Positions 47,841-59,608 of a DNA stretch of 64,000 nt are shown here, one piece after another. The DNA comes from Hydra vulgaris (Eukaryota; Cnidaria; Hydrozoa; Anthoathecata; Hydridae). The stretch is from positions 8,236,001 to 8,300,000 of the forward strand of contig NC_088931.1 in the NCBI RefSeq assembly GCF_038396675.1, read 5' to 3'. The translations under genes and the position numbers were made by a program. The stretch's first letter is position 1. Each line of letters opens with the position of its first letter. Under the pieces are notes generated by a model, which saw only the letters and a program-made list of their open reading frames with translations, was not told the origin of the DNA and searched no databases.

Positions 47841-49095
47841 CTTTCAAAGCAATCTATAATTATGTTACCGTTTATTCCATCGGCACCGATTGCTTTGTGT
47901 CTTTTTAGAGATTTGAAGGCTCTTTCAAACTCTTCAATTGATAAATCTAGGAATAAGTCATGGGGAGAAAGTAAATTATTAGAAGTTGTCAAAAAATCAT
48001 TAAAGGAAGTATTCGTAGAAGGAATCCTATCAGCCAGCCTACTTCCGACATCAGTAAAGTATTTATTAAATTCTTCCGCTATTTCATTTGGTTCATATAC
48101 ACATAAATTGTTTATTTTAATCATTTTCGGAAGAAAATTTGAACAGGTTTTCTGATTCCCCGTTATTTCTTTTAATATTTTCCATTTTTGTTTTGAGTTA
48201 TTTTTATATTTAGTAATAAGATTAGAGTAATAATTTTTTTTCAGGTTTTTACGAATTTTTTCAAATAGAGTTTTGTAGTTTTTATATATGCGTAAATTAG
48301 CATGAGATTTTGTTTTTAAATATTTTATATACAAATTTTGTTTAATTTTTGAAGATTTTTTAAGACCCTTGGTAATCCAAGGACTTTTTAAGGTTTTTGG
48401 TTTTAAGGTTATTTCGAAAACGGGAAAATTTGCATCGTACACCGAGAAGAATGTATTAAAGAAATTATTATAGATTACATTTATGTCTTCATTAAAATTT
48501 ATATGCTTCTAGTTTAACATTGATAATTGATACTTAAACGTTTCTAAATTTTTTTTGTTAAAAATACGTTTTCTTATAGTTTGGCTTTTAATAGTGTTAG
48601 GAGTTAAAATTGTGTTGATTGTTAGAAAAATGGGAAAGTGATCTGATATATCTGATTTTATAATGCCTTTTTGTATGTTACTGTTATATACATCTGTTGT
48701 TAAAATATTGTCTATTAGGGTGATTGAGTTTTCTGTTATTCGAGTAGGCCGGTTGATAAGCGGTATTGCTCCTGATACAAATATTTCATCATAAAATTTT
48801 TTTTATTTTTTTGTTTTCGCTATATCGCAAGCAATCCATATTTAAATCGCCAATTACAAAGTTTTTTTTCTTTTCTTTGTTACCTTTATGAAAAATATTG
48901 TGCTTTAAGTATAAGCTTAAATTTTCTGACGCACCACCAGGTGGTCTATAACAACAACTTAGTAGAATGCTTTTGCTTTTAAACTTATCGCTTTTATTGT
49001 TTAAAATTTCAATTGTAACGATTTCTTTATCGCCATCAGAAACGCACAAATCTTTCCTAACGTTATGCGCAATGTTTTGTTTTGTTATTGATTAT
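47813..49095 (-). pseudogene. LINE ORF2 endonuclease and linker, 5'-truncated
   Basis: The endonuclease region 48450-49095 carries LSCCYRPPGG and VIGDLNMD (catalytic Asp/Asn), then NRPTRITENSITLIDNIL and SDISDHFPIF (catalytic Asp-His). A frame change near an A6 run at 48790 separates the two halves and a stop at about 48508 follows. The linker ORF (47813-48442) contains KSPWITKGLKKSSK and KAIGADGINGNII, as usual before the RT palm in this superfamily. Confidence 0.85.
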
Positions 49096-50104
49096 AAAAC
49101 ATGAATAACATAAAAAAAAGACCTCATGCTGCAAAATAATTTAATAAATAAAAGTCAGAAGTTAAATTCTCTCAACATTATAAAATAGAGATAAAACTAT
49201 ATTATTCTAACGTCACGATATGTAAATATAGAAAATACTTTTAAAATTAAGCTGAATACTACGATAATGATAATACACTCATAATACCCTGAATATATGG
49301 GATTATTTAAAAAGTAATATTAAGTCAAGATATCTGTATGTTATATTTATTAAATTGACATTTAAACTCGAGTCACTGCCTGATGAAAATGTTTTAATAT
49401 AACTTAAGAGAATATTTACACTAAATCATTTTTTCGTTTTTTACTTAAAGGTAAATCAGTGTTCTTCACATCAAGCTTTTGAAATTCATCCTTTCGACCC
49501 TTGGTATTTGAACCAAAAACACGAATCAAATTATCTCCGGCAACATTTAAGCCAAGCGCATTGGAATTAAATTCAATTAACAAAGGGTTGTCATTACTAC
49601 CTAATCGCATTCGTTTCTTACCAAAGTATTCCTCTAACGGATCTTGACAGAACTTTTCGGACAGAATGTATTCGGCTCCTTCTACAAGCAAAAACTTTCC
49701 AAGGGTTGTAAACGAATTCACTAAAAAAGAAATCAGTTTTTTTATGAATTTATTGTGGTAACTAAGTTTTCCGAAAATATACTACTATACAAACCTTAAA
49801 TGAGAATGAACTTCAAAATATGTATGAACGATATTTTATTATTTATATAACTGAAATATAATAAATATAAAATGATTTTATCTATAATGTTTTCTGCATA
49901 TATAGAAAGCATATAACTATTTACATTTAACTGACTAACGTGATGCAGTAAAAACCTTTTTACCAGTAATTCGAAGCCCCTCAAGAGTTTGTTTACTTAA
50001 GCAAAATCTGTTTTTTTCTGCTTGAGACAAATCAGGAATGTTTTGGCATTGTTCTTCCCAATTATTGATAAAAGTCAAAAATGTATTCTGGAGCCACTAT
50101 ATAT

Positions 50105-50111
50105 ACAAAAA

Positions 50112-50145
<34 letters not shown>

Positions 50146-52640
50146 TAATTATAGTTAAAAACGATAAAGAAAAAACTTTTTATTATGGAACTTTAAGTTT
50201 CATGCCTAACGGCAATCATCAGCCATATATTACAAAATTAAAAATTAAACGTTAAATTACAATTAGAATTACGGTGGCGTGAGTTCTAATGACTCCATGG
50301 AAACACAATTTTAACGTATATGTAAATTTAGTATAACGTGACGTAAACGTGACGTAAACCAACCAGGATCAATCTTCGGTATCAAAAGAGGAGATAAGGA
50401 ACTTATTTTTGTGCCTGCACTTCGATATTATTTCGCTTCTTGTATTTAGTAGGTTTTCTCCTCTATACATCAAAATTTGGAACTTTTCGTTCAAACAAAG
50501 GTTACAAACTCTTGATGTTGGGTTGTATGGTTTGCATTTTTTAACAATCCTCCATTTGACAAAAGGTGTAAAGTTATTTTCTTTTAGTTTCCAAACTTCT
50601 TTAGATAGCTCTGTATCATTCTTGTATCTAACTGCATTAAAAGATTTTAAGTGGTTTGCATACCGAACTTTAAAAGGTGTTTCGCTAATTCCAAAATACA
50701 CTTTTTCTTTATATTCCGGGTTATTTGAATAGATGGTGGCCTGATAAACAATGTTGTTGGAAAGGCAATGGTTGTTCATGGGACATTTGGTTTTTTCAAT
50801 GCAGTTGCATTTCATTTCATTAGTTTTTGCCTCCTTACGTAAAATGCTTTTGTTGTGAGAGTTAATAATGGATTTTATGTTTGGCATGCAGGAATAACTT
50901 ATTTTGATTGTGTTTCTATTAAATATTTTACGAAGTCTGTGGTTAAATGGAAAGTGGAGGTCGATGAGGTTCAAGAAACATTTACCTATTTTTGTAACAA
51001 CATTTGCACTGAAAGGAGGATTATACCAAATTATCTTGCGTTTATGGTTGCCGTTTGTTGACTTTATACATGGATGGTATGCAAGTTCACAATTGTAACC
51101 CGATTTTTTCAAGGCTTCTTGATAAGGAGGAATACTTTCTTTAAAAATTGGTTCACTCGACGATGCTGCTGACAATCTTAATGCAATAGTCTTAGGAATA
51201 CTTTTAATTACACTCGGTGGATGATTGGAACTAATATGTATATAATTCAGTATATTATCTGGTTTGCGATATGGCTGAAAAGATCCATCGTTAAGGTTTA
51301 GCGTTAAATCGAGATAGTTAACTATTTTCAAATTACATTGAATAGAGATAAGAAGATTGTTATTTTTAAAAATTTGTACAAAATGTTTCTTTATCCTCTC
51401 CATTTCTTGACCACTTTTATTCCTAAACATAGCTAGCCCATCATCTCGATATATGCCGAAATTGCTTTTATCATAAAACAGCGAGATTTGATGCAAAATA
51501 AAAATCCCAACTAATTCGCAAATCTCCGCGCCATCAAAGGCCCCCATAGTAACATCGAATAATCCTCCCATTTTTTTAATCCAAGCAGTTCCATTGCTAA
51601 ATAATAATGATTTTCTTGCATGGTGTATAAAACTCTTTTGTTCGCTATTTATTGTTAGATGTTGCTCTGCAAAAGTTATTGCGTTTTTTAGTAGGTTTTC
51701 ATTAATCGACGGATAAAAATCACTAATATCAAAGACTAAGAACTTACAGAATTGCTTTTCTTTTATGTTTTGAAACCAATGTATAACATTTTGGGTGTTT
51801 TGCCATTGGTTCAAAAATAGCTTCTTTCTCAGTTCGGAGTTAATGTTGGATACAATAGACTTTGAAATTCTTCCTATCTCATTTTTAGCAGGATTAATAA
51901 GTCTAACAGTTGGTTTATCTAGGAAGTTCTCTTTATGGTCTTTTAGAGTTATGAAACAATCTGCAGTACCGTTAATTTCAATTTTATTGTATACATCATG
52001 GTTGATTAAGATTATTTTACCTTGTTTATTTACTTGATCTTTGAGTTTAGGGTCCGCCTTTTTATACGTGGAAGTAATTGCATTATTAAGGAGATGGTTG
52101 TATTGATCTTTGGATAGTTTGTACATGTTTGATGTTTTGTCGGCTAGAGTTAAAGTTTTTTTCGAGGTTCGTATAGATTTTATATCGTTTGCTATTTTTT
52201 CTTGAAAAACATTGTTGATTTTCCGAAATTTAATGGTTTTAACAAGATTAATTAAATTGTTTTCGAAAGCACACATTTCCTTAATTTGCGGAGGACATTT
52301 AGAAGAGTTAATACCGTAGTTAACGTAATCGAGAGAATCTTTTTCATTCGATTGTTTGTTAATGAAAAAAAGCGCTTTCCATCTCATTCTTTTAATAAGT
52401 GTTTCGGTCTTTGCCAGTAATTGTAAAATATATTCTTTCTCTGATGGTATTGAGATATTTTTAATTGAGTATTGCAAGTTTAATTTCTCCATCTTGTGGA
52501 CGACTTCGAGTAGAGTGCTCGACTGGTGGAGCGTTTATATCGTAATAATAATAATAATAATAGTAAGTAATAAATCGCTCTGTTTAGAAATTTATATATA
52601 ACCAAAATAAATTTCCTAAATATTGAGCACTTTTAAACGA
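50105..52640 (-). mobile_element. Penelope-like retroelement, apparently intact, within an intron of the P-like gene
   Basis: The element holds a single uninterrupted 707-codon ORF on the minus strand. Its 3' region includes the CTGATGATTGCC ... GTTAGGCATGAAAC type sequence (about 50190-50215) common near Penelope ends, and an A24 run followed by TA repeats (50106-50147). The 5' boundary is near the (TAA)n at 52540-52562. It lies between P-like exons at 52872 and 50100, oriented as the host gene. Exact ends are not resolved. Confidence 0.8.
50369..52492 (-). CDS. Penelope-like reverse transcriptase with GIY-YIG endonuclease (707 aa)
   Basis: Single intact ORF from ATG 52490-52492. RT motifs: KFLVFDISDFYPSINENLL (motif A), FDVTMGAFDGAEICELVG (motif B), FGIYRDDGLAM (catalytic YxDD) and NYLDLTLNL. 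The C-terminal part carries the Cys-rich CNCIEKTKCPMNNHC and a GIY-YIG nuclease: VYQATIYSN (GIY position), VYFGISETPFKVRYANHLKSF (YIG position plus catalytic Arg and His), then the Glu-containing helix region. The endonuclease nicks the target and the RT copies RNA there. Length is normal for the family. Nothing missing by eye, so it may be recently active. Confidence 0.93.
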   Translation of the reverse strand: MEKLNLQYSIKNISIPSEKEYILQLLAKTETLIKRMRWKALFFINKQSNEKDSLDYVNYGINSSKCPPQIKEMCAFENNLINLVKTIKFRKINNVFQEKIANDIKSIRTSKKTLTLADKTSNMYKLSKDQYNHLLNNAITSTYKKADPKLKDQVNKQGKIILINHDVYNKIEINGTADCFITLKDHKENFLDKPTVRLINPAKNEIGRISKSIVSNINSELRKKLFLNQWQNTQNVIHWFQNIKEKQFCKFLVFDISDFYPSINENLLKNAITFAEQHLTINSEQKSFIHHARKSLLFSNGTAWIKKMGGLFDVTMGAFDGAEICELVGIFILHQISLFYDKSNFGIYRDDGLAMFRNKSGQEMERIKKHFVQIFKNNNLLISIQCNLKIVNYLDLTLNLNDGSFQPYRKPDNILNYIHISSNHPPSVIKSIPKTIALRLSAASSSEPIFKESIPPYQEALKKSGYNCELAYHPCIKSTNGNHKRKIIWYNPPFSANVVTKIGKCFLNLIDLHFPFNHRLRKIFNRNTIKISYSCMPNIKSIINSHNKSILRKEAKTNEMKCNCIEKTKCPMNNHCLSNNIVYQATIYSNNPEYKEKVYFGISETPFKVRYANHLKSFNAVRYKNDTELSKEVWKLKENNFTPFVKWRIVKKCKPYNPTSRVCNLCLNEKFQILMYRGENLLNTRSEIISKCRHKNKFLISSFDTED

Positions 52641-52680
52641 ACAAGAGTTTTGTATTATTATAATACAACACTAAATCAAA

Positions 52681-52682
<2 letters not shown>

Positions 52683-52757
<75 letters not shown>

Positions 52758-52761
52758 TATA
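52683..52761. repeat. (TA)n microsatellite
   Basis: About 79 bp of TA with one C interruption, just outside the Penelope-like element's 5' side. Confidence 0.98.
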
Positions 52762-54529
52762 GATTACAAATCAGCTGTTGGAACCAAGGTCTAACTACAT
52801 CTACTACAAAACTATTTGAAGTTTCTCAAATAATTCAGTAAAAAAGCTTGGTGTAATCATAAATAACTTACATCAAATCTAACATCATCTATGGCTTTAT
52901 ATCGGTCGAGATCTGGTTTTCGAGAGTAATTAAAAATTTTTGAAACATTCAAACAATCGAAAAATTTATCTATCATTCTAATAAACTTGATTAATGATTT
53001 TGTTGAATGGAGCCCTTGTTCTTCTAACATGTCTGCTACTGTTGAACTGAGTACCTTTTTATAAAAATATACTACAGATAAAAAGAATACATTTTTTTTA
53101 CTGCAACAGCAGCCTTTAACCTAATACAGATTGCAAATAGGCTAAGGAATACATGTATATCATTAAACCCTCTTCACTGGCATGTATGAAATATCTGCCA
53201 GGTCAGCAGAAGTACAATATGTTTAATTCTAACCTGTACTGCTAGATTTACTCTCATACGTGTTCTTGAATTGAGGTTGATATGTTCTTCACTTAACTTG
53301 TGTCCCATTGTCAACCCCACGGCATCTCTATCTATTCCAAGATCCCAGTCATACAACCTGATTATTTGATCCCAAACAAGCGGCTGACCATCAATCTGAA
53401 ATTCACCAAAGAATATAAAATTTCAAATAACAAATACCTAAGATAGTATTTACAAAGCAGGGGCATCTATATGATTTTTTTAAAGTGTAACTTTAAGTTG
53501 TGCTTATTAAATTCCCATAGTTTTCCCTGACTTTCTATAATATATTCAGGTTAACCCGGAGATTTTGCATTTATCCATTTAAACATATTTTTACATTTGA
53601 CAAGCTAAATGCTTTACATGAGCACCAAAGTTTTACAAATTCATTATCATCTGTCTTGATAGTTTTAAATGATAAATGAAAGAGTTGATGAGCTATTTCA
53701 TCTTGAACCTAGTTAAGTTTACACCTATTATATAGTTAGTGCTAAAATTAATACTAAATTTGCCTTGGCTATTCTGTTCATAAGTTATACATACAACATG
53801 ACTAACTTACTTAACAAAGTGCACCATCTGGAAGGTAAGCCATAGGGCTTTGCAAACCATTTGTTGATTGTAATGTTGCCTAAGACCTAGAAAACATTAC
53901 AACCCTACTTTTTCTTGATAAGCAATAAAATATATTATTATTAATATTGCATAGGCTTATAATATTTAAATTGAATTTTTTAATCATCAGAAATGAGTGC
54001 TCCTATAAAAATATATGGAACAAATTGAAATAGTAAAAATGTTAAAGCAATTCAAACATCCCTCCTTGTTAATGATATTAGAGAAATTACATATTTAATA
54101 GGAATTAAATAAACCTTTATTTAATAGAAATTAAACAGCAAAAATTGAATATGTTGTTGAAAAATACGAAAGTGTAAAAACATATACATACCATAAGACT
54201 TCTACTTGAAGAGTTTTCATGTGATTTTTCAAGGTTGTTTCTAGTGGTTTTTATCAAGTGAGGTACATCACAAATAAAAAACATCTTCCGGTCTAAGAAA
54301 TAGTTTAAATAATACTTAAAAGATAACTATTTTGAACAATTTAATGTTGAGCCACTTTTCACTGGTTCTTATTGAAAACTGACATCTGTAGATTATAAAT
54401 GCTAATAAATTTAGTGTAACTATATTCATTACTTTGTTATTTTCATTCATCTTTTTACAATTTTTATAACTATAATTATTTATACATACCAGGACAACAC
54501 TCATTCCAAGTCCAGTAAATGACACCATC

Positions 54530-54696
54530 TTTTCTTCAGATTTCCAAGAATGGAGACGCATAAACTTTCTATTTGGAGATGCACCATCAGCTACAATAGC
54601 CATCACAATTTTCTTTAGTATTTTCTTCAGATTTCCAAGAATGGAGACGCATAAACTTTCTATTTGGAGATGCACCATCAGCTACCATAGCCATTT
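54530..54696. repeat. 91-bp tandem duplication in the P-like transposase gene
   Basis: The stretch starting TTTTCTTCAGATTTCCAAGA occurs at 54530 and 54621; about 75 bp are nearly identical, including the codons for ADGASPNRKF. It duplicates part of an exon and its border. Confidence 0.95.
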
Positions 54697-56099
54697 AGAC
54701 CAACAGACTCTAATTGCCTTACACCATCCCATATAGTAAAGTACAATTGGCTACTAGAAAGACCTCCAGCAGAAGCAAAATGACCAAACACATATATTAG
54801 AGAAGATGTGATGCCCCTCACCATTAAAACAGTTACATATGATGCCAATGGTATGTCTGTTGGATCTTCTACATTGCTCTTTCCTTTATTTTCTGTATAT
54901 TTATTTTCAAAATTCAAGAGCAGCTCATTAATTGATCCACTTTCTGTCTTTAAGTCCAGCCTGGATTTTTTGTTGCTGCCACAACAATGCTTGAGGTGAG
55001 TCCTCAGTAAATGGATTTTCTTCCCCATATTTTTCATTTGTTTCCTTAATAATTGTGTGTTCCTCCTCTTCAAGAACAACCCCTTCTTCTATTATAGATT
55101 TTTCAAGTTTTTTTTGCACACGTTGTTGTTTTGCAAGATTTTCTTTTCTTTCTTTCTCTAAAAGTTTAATTTTTGTTAATAATTCTGATTTAGAAAAGTA
55201 TCGGTCATTTTTCTTACTGTTAGATGAGATAGATGATTGGTTTTCATTACTCTTTCTTCTGGATTCCATTACACGCAAGTTAGTACGGTACATGGTACAA
55301 GAATTGCAACAGGCTTCGGAACATATTAATGAACAATCTTTATGTCTAATAACTTTAAAGTTATCAACTGTATTGCCTTCTTCCATCTCAATTATTCCAA
55401 CATCCTCATTTGATGTGCTTTGGAAATTTTTAAAATCAGAAAATTTATTTCTTATTAAATAGTGGAAGTCATTGTTACCTTTACATATATTTACACATGA
55501 AATGGTTGAGAATATAATATCAGCAGATTGAAGATTTAGGTGAACTGGTAGTGATTTAATAACATTATTGGATAATGGCACTTCACGATTTAAAACAATT
55601 AGTCTCCACATGCTATTTGACTCTAATGACAATGTTTTGCTAACAATTTGGCGACAACTATTGATTTCAACTATTACAAAATAATTTTTGTTGTTTTCAT
55701 TGTAACAGTCAAAACCATGTTTCGATGCAATTGTTTTTAACTGTTGATTTGTATTTATCGCAGGTACTTTTTTATTTCTTCCAACTTTTGTGAGTGTGTT
55801 ACATACATAACAGGTTTCTGTGTGTTCAGTAAAAGTGAAGAACTTATCACTCCTTTCAATTACAAAGCTATTTTTTGTTTTTAAATCTAACCTATATAAG
55901 ACCATATAACATGATTTGCATAAATATTCAGGGTGTACCTTTTGATGATCTGAAGTTATATCCAGCTTGTAAAAACTAAGAATTGTATGTTTATAGATAA
56001 TAACAGGTTTTAATTGATAGTGACTATCCTTTTTTATTTTTAAGCCACACTTTCTACATAAATTTTTCAAAGATTCCTCATGAAGACTCATTATTTATC

Positions 56100-57085
56100 C
56101 AGTAATGAGATAAAAGATATGTACATATACTTCTTTTGATATAATACCTATAAAAAGTTAAAAAAAAAAGTTGTGCATCATTTGTAGAATACATAAAATT
56201 TGACACTAAAGATACAATCTACAAGATAGCAATATCCTTATAACAATTGCATAATAAAATTGATAAGATTATCTTATTATTCTTAATAATATAGATTAAT
56301 AGTAAGATCTTATCATAACAACAACAACACTGTTGTTAATAATAATAAGATTATCTTATTATAATAACAATAGCATTATTGTTAATAATAATAAGATTAT
56401 AATCTTATTAATTTTATGACTATATTTGTTATTATCAAGTTTTATTTATTTACTATCATTATTATTAAATAAAGTAGTTTACACTGACTGTTTAAAAATG
56501 TTTTATTAAAAAAACTAATTAAAGATGCATACTTTATATTTCTTTCTAGCTTCTGAAACTAATTATTTTTTATACGAATTGTAAGATGCTCTTAGTTAAA
56601 ATACCTTTAAATTTTAAACTTAATAAATATTAAAATGCGATTTATGAAACAAAAATAAGAAACTTCATAAAAAGGTCGTCCGCGGAAAAAAAAAAACATA
56701 TTTATTTAAAAAAAAAGTGAGGCAAATAAGTTCGACATTTCCTACAAAAATTTGAAATATTCCCTTATTTAAACCCTAAAGTGGGGAGTATATTCAGAGA
56801 GTGGGGTGAAAAGAACACTGAAAATATCTTATTCGTCCTTTAAATTATATCATAGTAATTTCAATTTAGCGTAAAAAATTCGTTTCACTTTATACTATCT
56901 ATTCTTGTAAACTATATATTGCCTTTGTGCAAAAGCTTAGTTTTAGACGTCAAAGTTTAACCTTAGGTATCTTTTTATTAAGCAAAGTACATGACTCAAC
57001 TCTACTTTTTTTAAACTTATGAATTATTTTTGAATAACTTATGTGTCTTTTATAACCTTAAGCTTCAGTATAGACATAATTATAA
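56100..57085. other. AT-rich flank with inverted repeats
   Basis: Several overlapping inverted repeats built on AATAAGATTATCTTATTA and TAACAACAACAACACTGTTGTTA lie at 56250-56420. No ORF. G-rich short segment near 56770-56810. Confidence 0.5.
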
Positions 57086-57089
57086 TGGG

Positions 57090-58199
57090 TTTACCGAGTG
57101 AAGTATAGCGAAACAAATTTGACGGGTAGACATCGGAATGTCTGTATCTTATATTTAGAAAATTGACGGTAACACGCATAGATTTTAGCTATTTGGCGGT
57201 ACCTCTGATCTTTAACAAAGCGTTGAACGTCCATCTTATTTTACGTCCTTGGTCTGACTGATAATTTTTTCTGACTGAGACGAGTTGATTTGTTACATTT
57301 TCAAAATTATTTATTGAATTACGCATTGTTTTATTATTGTTTGAGTTTAAGGATACAGCTAGTTCAGGAATATTATATTTTTTTAAATTTAAATATTTAA
57401 TGATTAATTGACGGCGAACATCTGCTAAGTCATTATTTAAACGGTCTTTAATCTCTTTACTTTTACTATCAATAATTTTAATACTACATTCTTGTTACCG
57501 GAAGGCATTAATGGTTTCAGCTTTTGGTGACCTAATTGAGTTTAGGTTTAATGGGCTATTAAAATCAAAATCGTTTAAAAAGTTTAAGTTTTGAGTTGAT
57601 TTTAAATCAGTCACGGTTGATTTGACTTCTAGCTTATCGATTAAAACGGCAATAATTTTCCTGAGCTCCGAAAACTCCTCTTTTAGAAATAAATTTTCAT
57701 CTTTTAAAATTGAAAGATTAATTTCACTGCTTTTTAAGTTTTTTAATTCGTAATTCAAAATTATAATTTCAGATTCTAAGGTTTTAACTTTTTTGTGATT
57801 AATTATACAAAGATCAGGTTCTAATTTTGTTTTAGGAACTATAAGTAATTTATACGACTCCTTACCATTTTTTAATGAGCAACTTAAAAGGTTTTTTGAT
57901 ACAAGTAAATTAAGAAACTCACTTACATGTAATTTTTCAAGCCGATTTTCAAAATGTTTCAATACTTCTTCGTAAATACTTTCCGTATCTGCTCTTTTTT
58001 TTCTTTTATGGATGTTGTTTATGGTATTCATAAAGATTTTTGAGTGTTCCATTTTCAAGTTTACTTGTGGTTCGGCGAAATCTAGTAAAAAGCTTTCAAA
58101 ATAATTTAGGTAACTAATAGTCTCTGTTTGATTTGCATTATTGTTGTTCTTAGTTTTACTTTCTTGTAATAATAGATCCTCCGTAAATTTAGCTGCCAT
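57090..58199 (-). mobile_element. CR1 ORF1 fragment
   Basis: Minus-strand ORF1: the 57495-58199 ORF and the decayed continuation to about 57090, which contains SDQGRKIRWTFNALLK, also present at 39781-39955. No ORF2 follows. Confidence 0.65.
57495..58199 (-). CDS. CR1 ORF1 N-terminal protein with coiled coil (234 aa)
   Basis: Intact ORF from ATG 58197-58199 (MAAKFTEDLLLQESKTK). Residues about 140-190 form a leucine/glutamate coiled coil (ESEIIILNYELKNLK; LKDENLFLKEEFSELRKI). After its stop the next frame continues coding-like on the minus strand. The link to CR1 rests on the shared block at 39.8 kb that sits next to an esterase ORF1. Such ORF1 proteins bind element RNA. Confidence 0.55.
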   Translation of the reverse strand: MAAKFTEDLLLQESKTKNNNNANQTETISYLNYFESFLLDFAEPQVNLKMEHSKIFMNTINNIHKRKKRADTESIYEEVLKHFENRLEKLHVSEFLNLLVSKNLLSCSLKNGKESYKLLIVPKTKLEPDLCIINHKKVKTLESEIIILNYELKNLKSSEINLSILKDENLFLKEEFSELRKIIAVLIDKLEVKSTVTDLKSTQNLNFLNDFDFNSPLNLNSIRSPKAETINAFR

Positions 58200-58499
58200 C
58201 TTTTTTTCAATAACGATAATTGACGCTGCTATATTAATGATTTTGAAAAATTAATACATTTAAATATTTTTGCGTATAAATAAAGTTCTTATTATGTTAT
58301 TTATTTGTGTATGCGCGTACAATTAATAACTTATCTTAATAGTACAAGTTGGATCACGTGGATGCATAGTTAAACTGCAAATACTATAATTTTTAGGACG
58401 GATTATATAAAAAGATCTAACTTTGACAGCTTAATTACTCATATTAGAAGTAACATTATTAATTTTCAATACTAATTTTTTAGTGTAATTTATTATAGT

Positions 58500-59045
58500 T
58501 AGGGGAAAATACTGTTTCAAACATCTCTATAATAGCCCGGTGCGAAAAACAACCCGGTATAAACAGCCCGGTAGAAATAAGCCAGCGACTAAGCTAGCTT
58601 TATAGCAATTTTTAAGTGATTTTTTTACTTATTTTTTTTCTTCCTAATGTCTTTATCATCTTTAAAAGTTTGATTTTTAGTGTTGAGTCTATTATAATTA
58701 TGAGAGTAGATGAACTTAAAATTATGCGATTTTGTAGCAATGTGTTGCTAGCTACATATCGTAGCTTTGTTGCTAGCTACACAATATCTACAAATCTATA
58801 GCTGTTTGATAGCTAAATATTAAATTTTTTTACATTTTATAACAATATGACGCTAACTACAATAGCCAGTAAGTCTTTAGCTTATTGAGCTAGCCGTCCT
58901 CGTAGCCAAATTGTTGTCTTCATCTTAACAAATATCGATAGCTTTTCGCTAACTTAAAAAAGCTAGCGATCCTCGTGGCCAAATCGCTGTCCTTGTTGTT
59001 ACAATTATAGCTAGCTATTCGCTAGCCGATTTCCCACCGGGAGAA
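58500..59045. repeat. GCTAGC-rich repeat block
   Basis: CAGCCCGGTA-type motifs (58535-58575) and many GCTAGC/AGCTAGC units. Two tandem copies of a roughly 78-bp unit with CTAGC(C/G)(G/A)TCCTCGT start near 58888 and 58968. The end CCCACCGGGA (59031-59040) roughly mirrors the CCCGGT-rich beginning, so this may be a small palindromic element. Confidence 0.6.
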
Positions 59046-59420
59046 CTTCCAGTATAATAAATTGCAACAGTTTACTTTCATCTTGTAGTTTATCCTCTAA
59101 GCATAAAAAATTAAAGTGTGTTTAGCTTGGCCATGGTATTAAGTTAATGTAACAACTCCATAATACGAGCTAAATACTGACATTCCATCATGAATGATTC
59201 TGATCAAACATTGAATATAAACTTTTTATAAAGCAATTTTTATTTATATTCCCGTTTTAATAATTTAGGTTAATCGTAAGGTTATATTTTAAAAGACACT
59301 AATAGCGAAAATGTTCTGTTTTTAAATTGTCTCTTGTTGAGTAATTTTATAAAACTTTTGATTGTTGTTTGATGAGCAACATGTAGTCTAAAACCATAGA
59401 AATTGAAAACATGGCGTCTA
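59046..59420. other. Unassigned AT-rich sequence
   Basis: No gene or clear repeat seen. Confidence 0.3.
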
Positions 59421-59427
59421 AAACTAT

Positions 59428-59550
59428 AAAAGTAATGTATATCCAATCAAATACATATGTCCGCGCGTAAGTAATGTATATCCAATCATGCATATGTAAT
59501 GTAATAAAGTAATGTATATCCAATCATACGTATGTCCGCGCGGACATTCA
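59428..59550. repeat. Short interrupted tandem repeat
   Basis: Three copies of AAGTAATGTATATCCAATCA (about 59430, 59470, 59505) separated by CATATGTCCGCGCG-type sequence; ATGTCCGCGCGGACAT at 59532-59547 is itself a palindrome. Confidence 0.85.
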
Positions 59551-59578
59551 AATCAGAGAGCAACTGCCCTCTGAGAGA

Positions 59579-59608
59579 GCCTATATGCTCAAATGAGCAT
59601 ATAGGCTT
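59579..59608. repeat. Perfect hairpin
   Basis: AGCCTATATGCTCA followed by AA and TGAGCATATAGGCT: a 14-bp stem with a minimal loop. Confidence 0.9.

Larger units (their letters stand above)
46107..49095 (-). mobile_element. Jockey/CR1-superfamily LINE, 5'-truncated, with poly(A) tail
   Basis: Minus-strand retroelement: 36-nt poly(T) on the plus strand (46107-46142) is its poly(A) tail; upstream come a 3' UTR, RT, linker and most of the endonuclease. The coding sequence simply stops near 49095, consistent with 5' truncation on insertion. The RT core is intact, so this copy is younger than the others. Confidence 0.85.
49416..56091 (-). pseudogene. P-element/THAP9-like transposase gene, multi-exon, internally deleted
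   Basis: Exons on the minus strand: N-terminal region 56091-about 54680 with CRKCGLKI...CKSCYMVLYRL zinc-like pairs, a coiled coil and SPQALLWQQQK; 54680-54490 with IVADGASPNRKFMRLH; 54298-54191 with FFICDVPHLIKTTRN; 53395-53234 with LVWDQIIRLYDWD and KLSEEHINLNSRTRMRVNLA; about 53062-52872 with SSTVADMLEEQGLHS and DKFFDCLNVSKIF; about 50100-49983 with KNRFCLSKQTLEGLRITG; 49720-49416 with FCQDPLEEYFGKKRMRLGS. This order matches P-element/THAP9 RNase H-fold transposases. Missing: a THAP domain and, by a junction near 54950, the block containing the first catalytic Asp (DEM). A 91-bp tandem duplication lies at 54530-54696. Several exon junctions have consensus GT/AG. Confidence 0.8.

Noticed and set aside
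55055-55462. Plus-strand Ser/Phe-rich ORF of 135 codons
   Set aside because: Antisense of the coiled-coil part of the P-like transposase.
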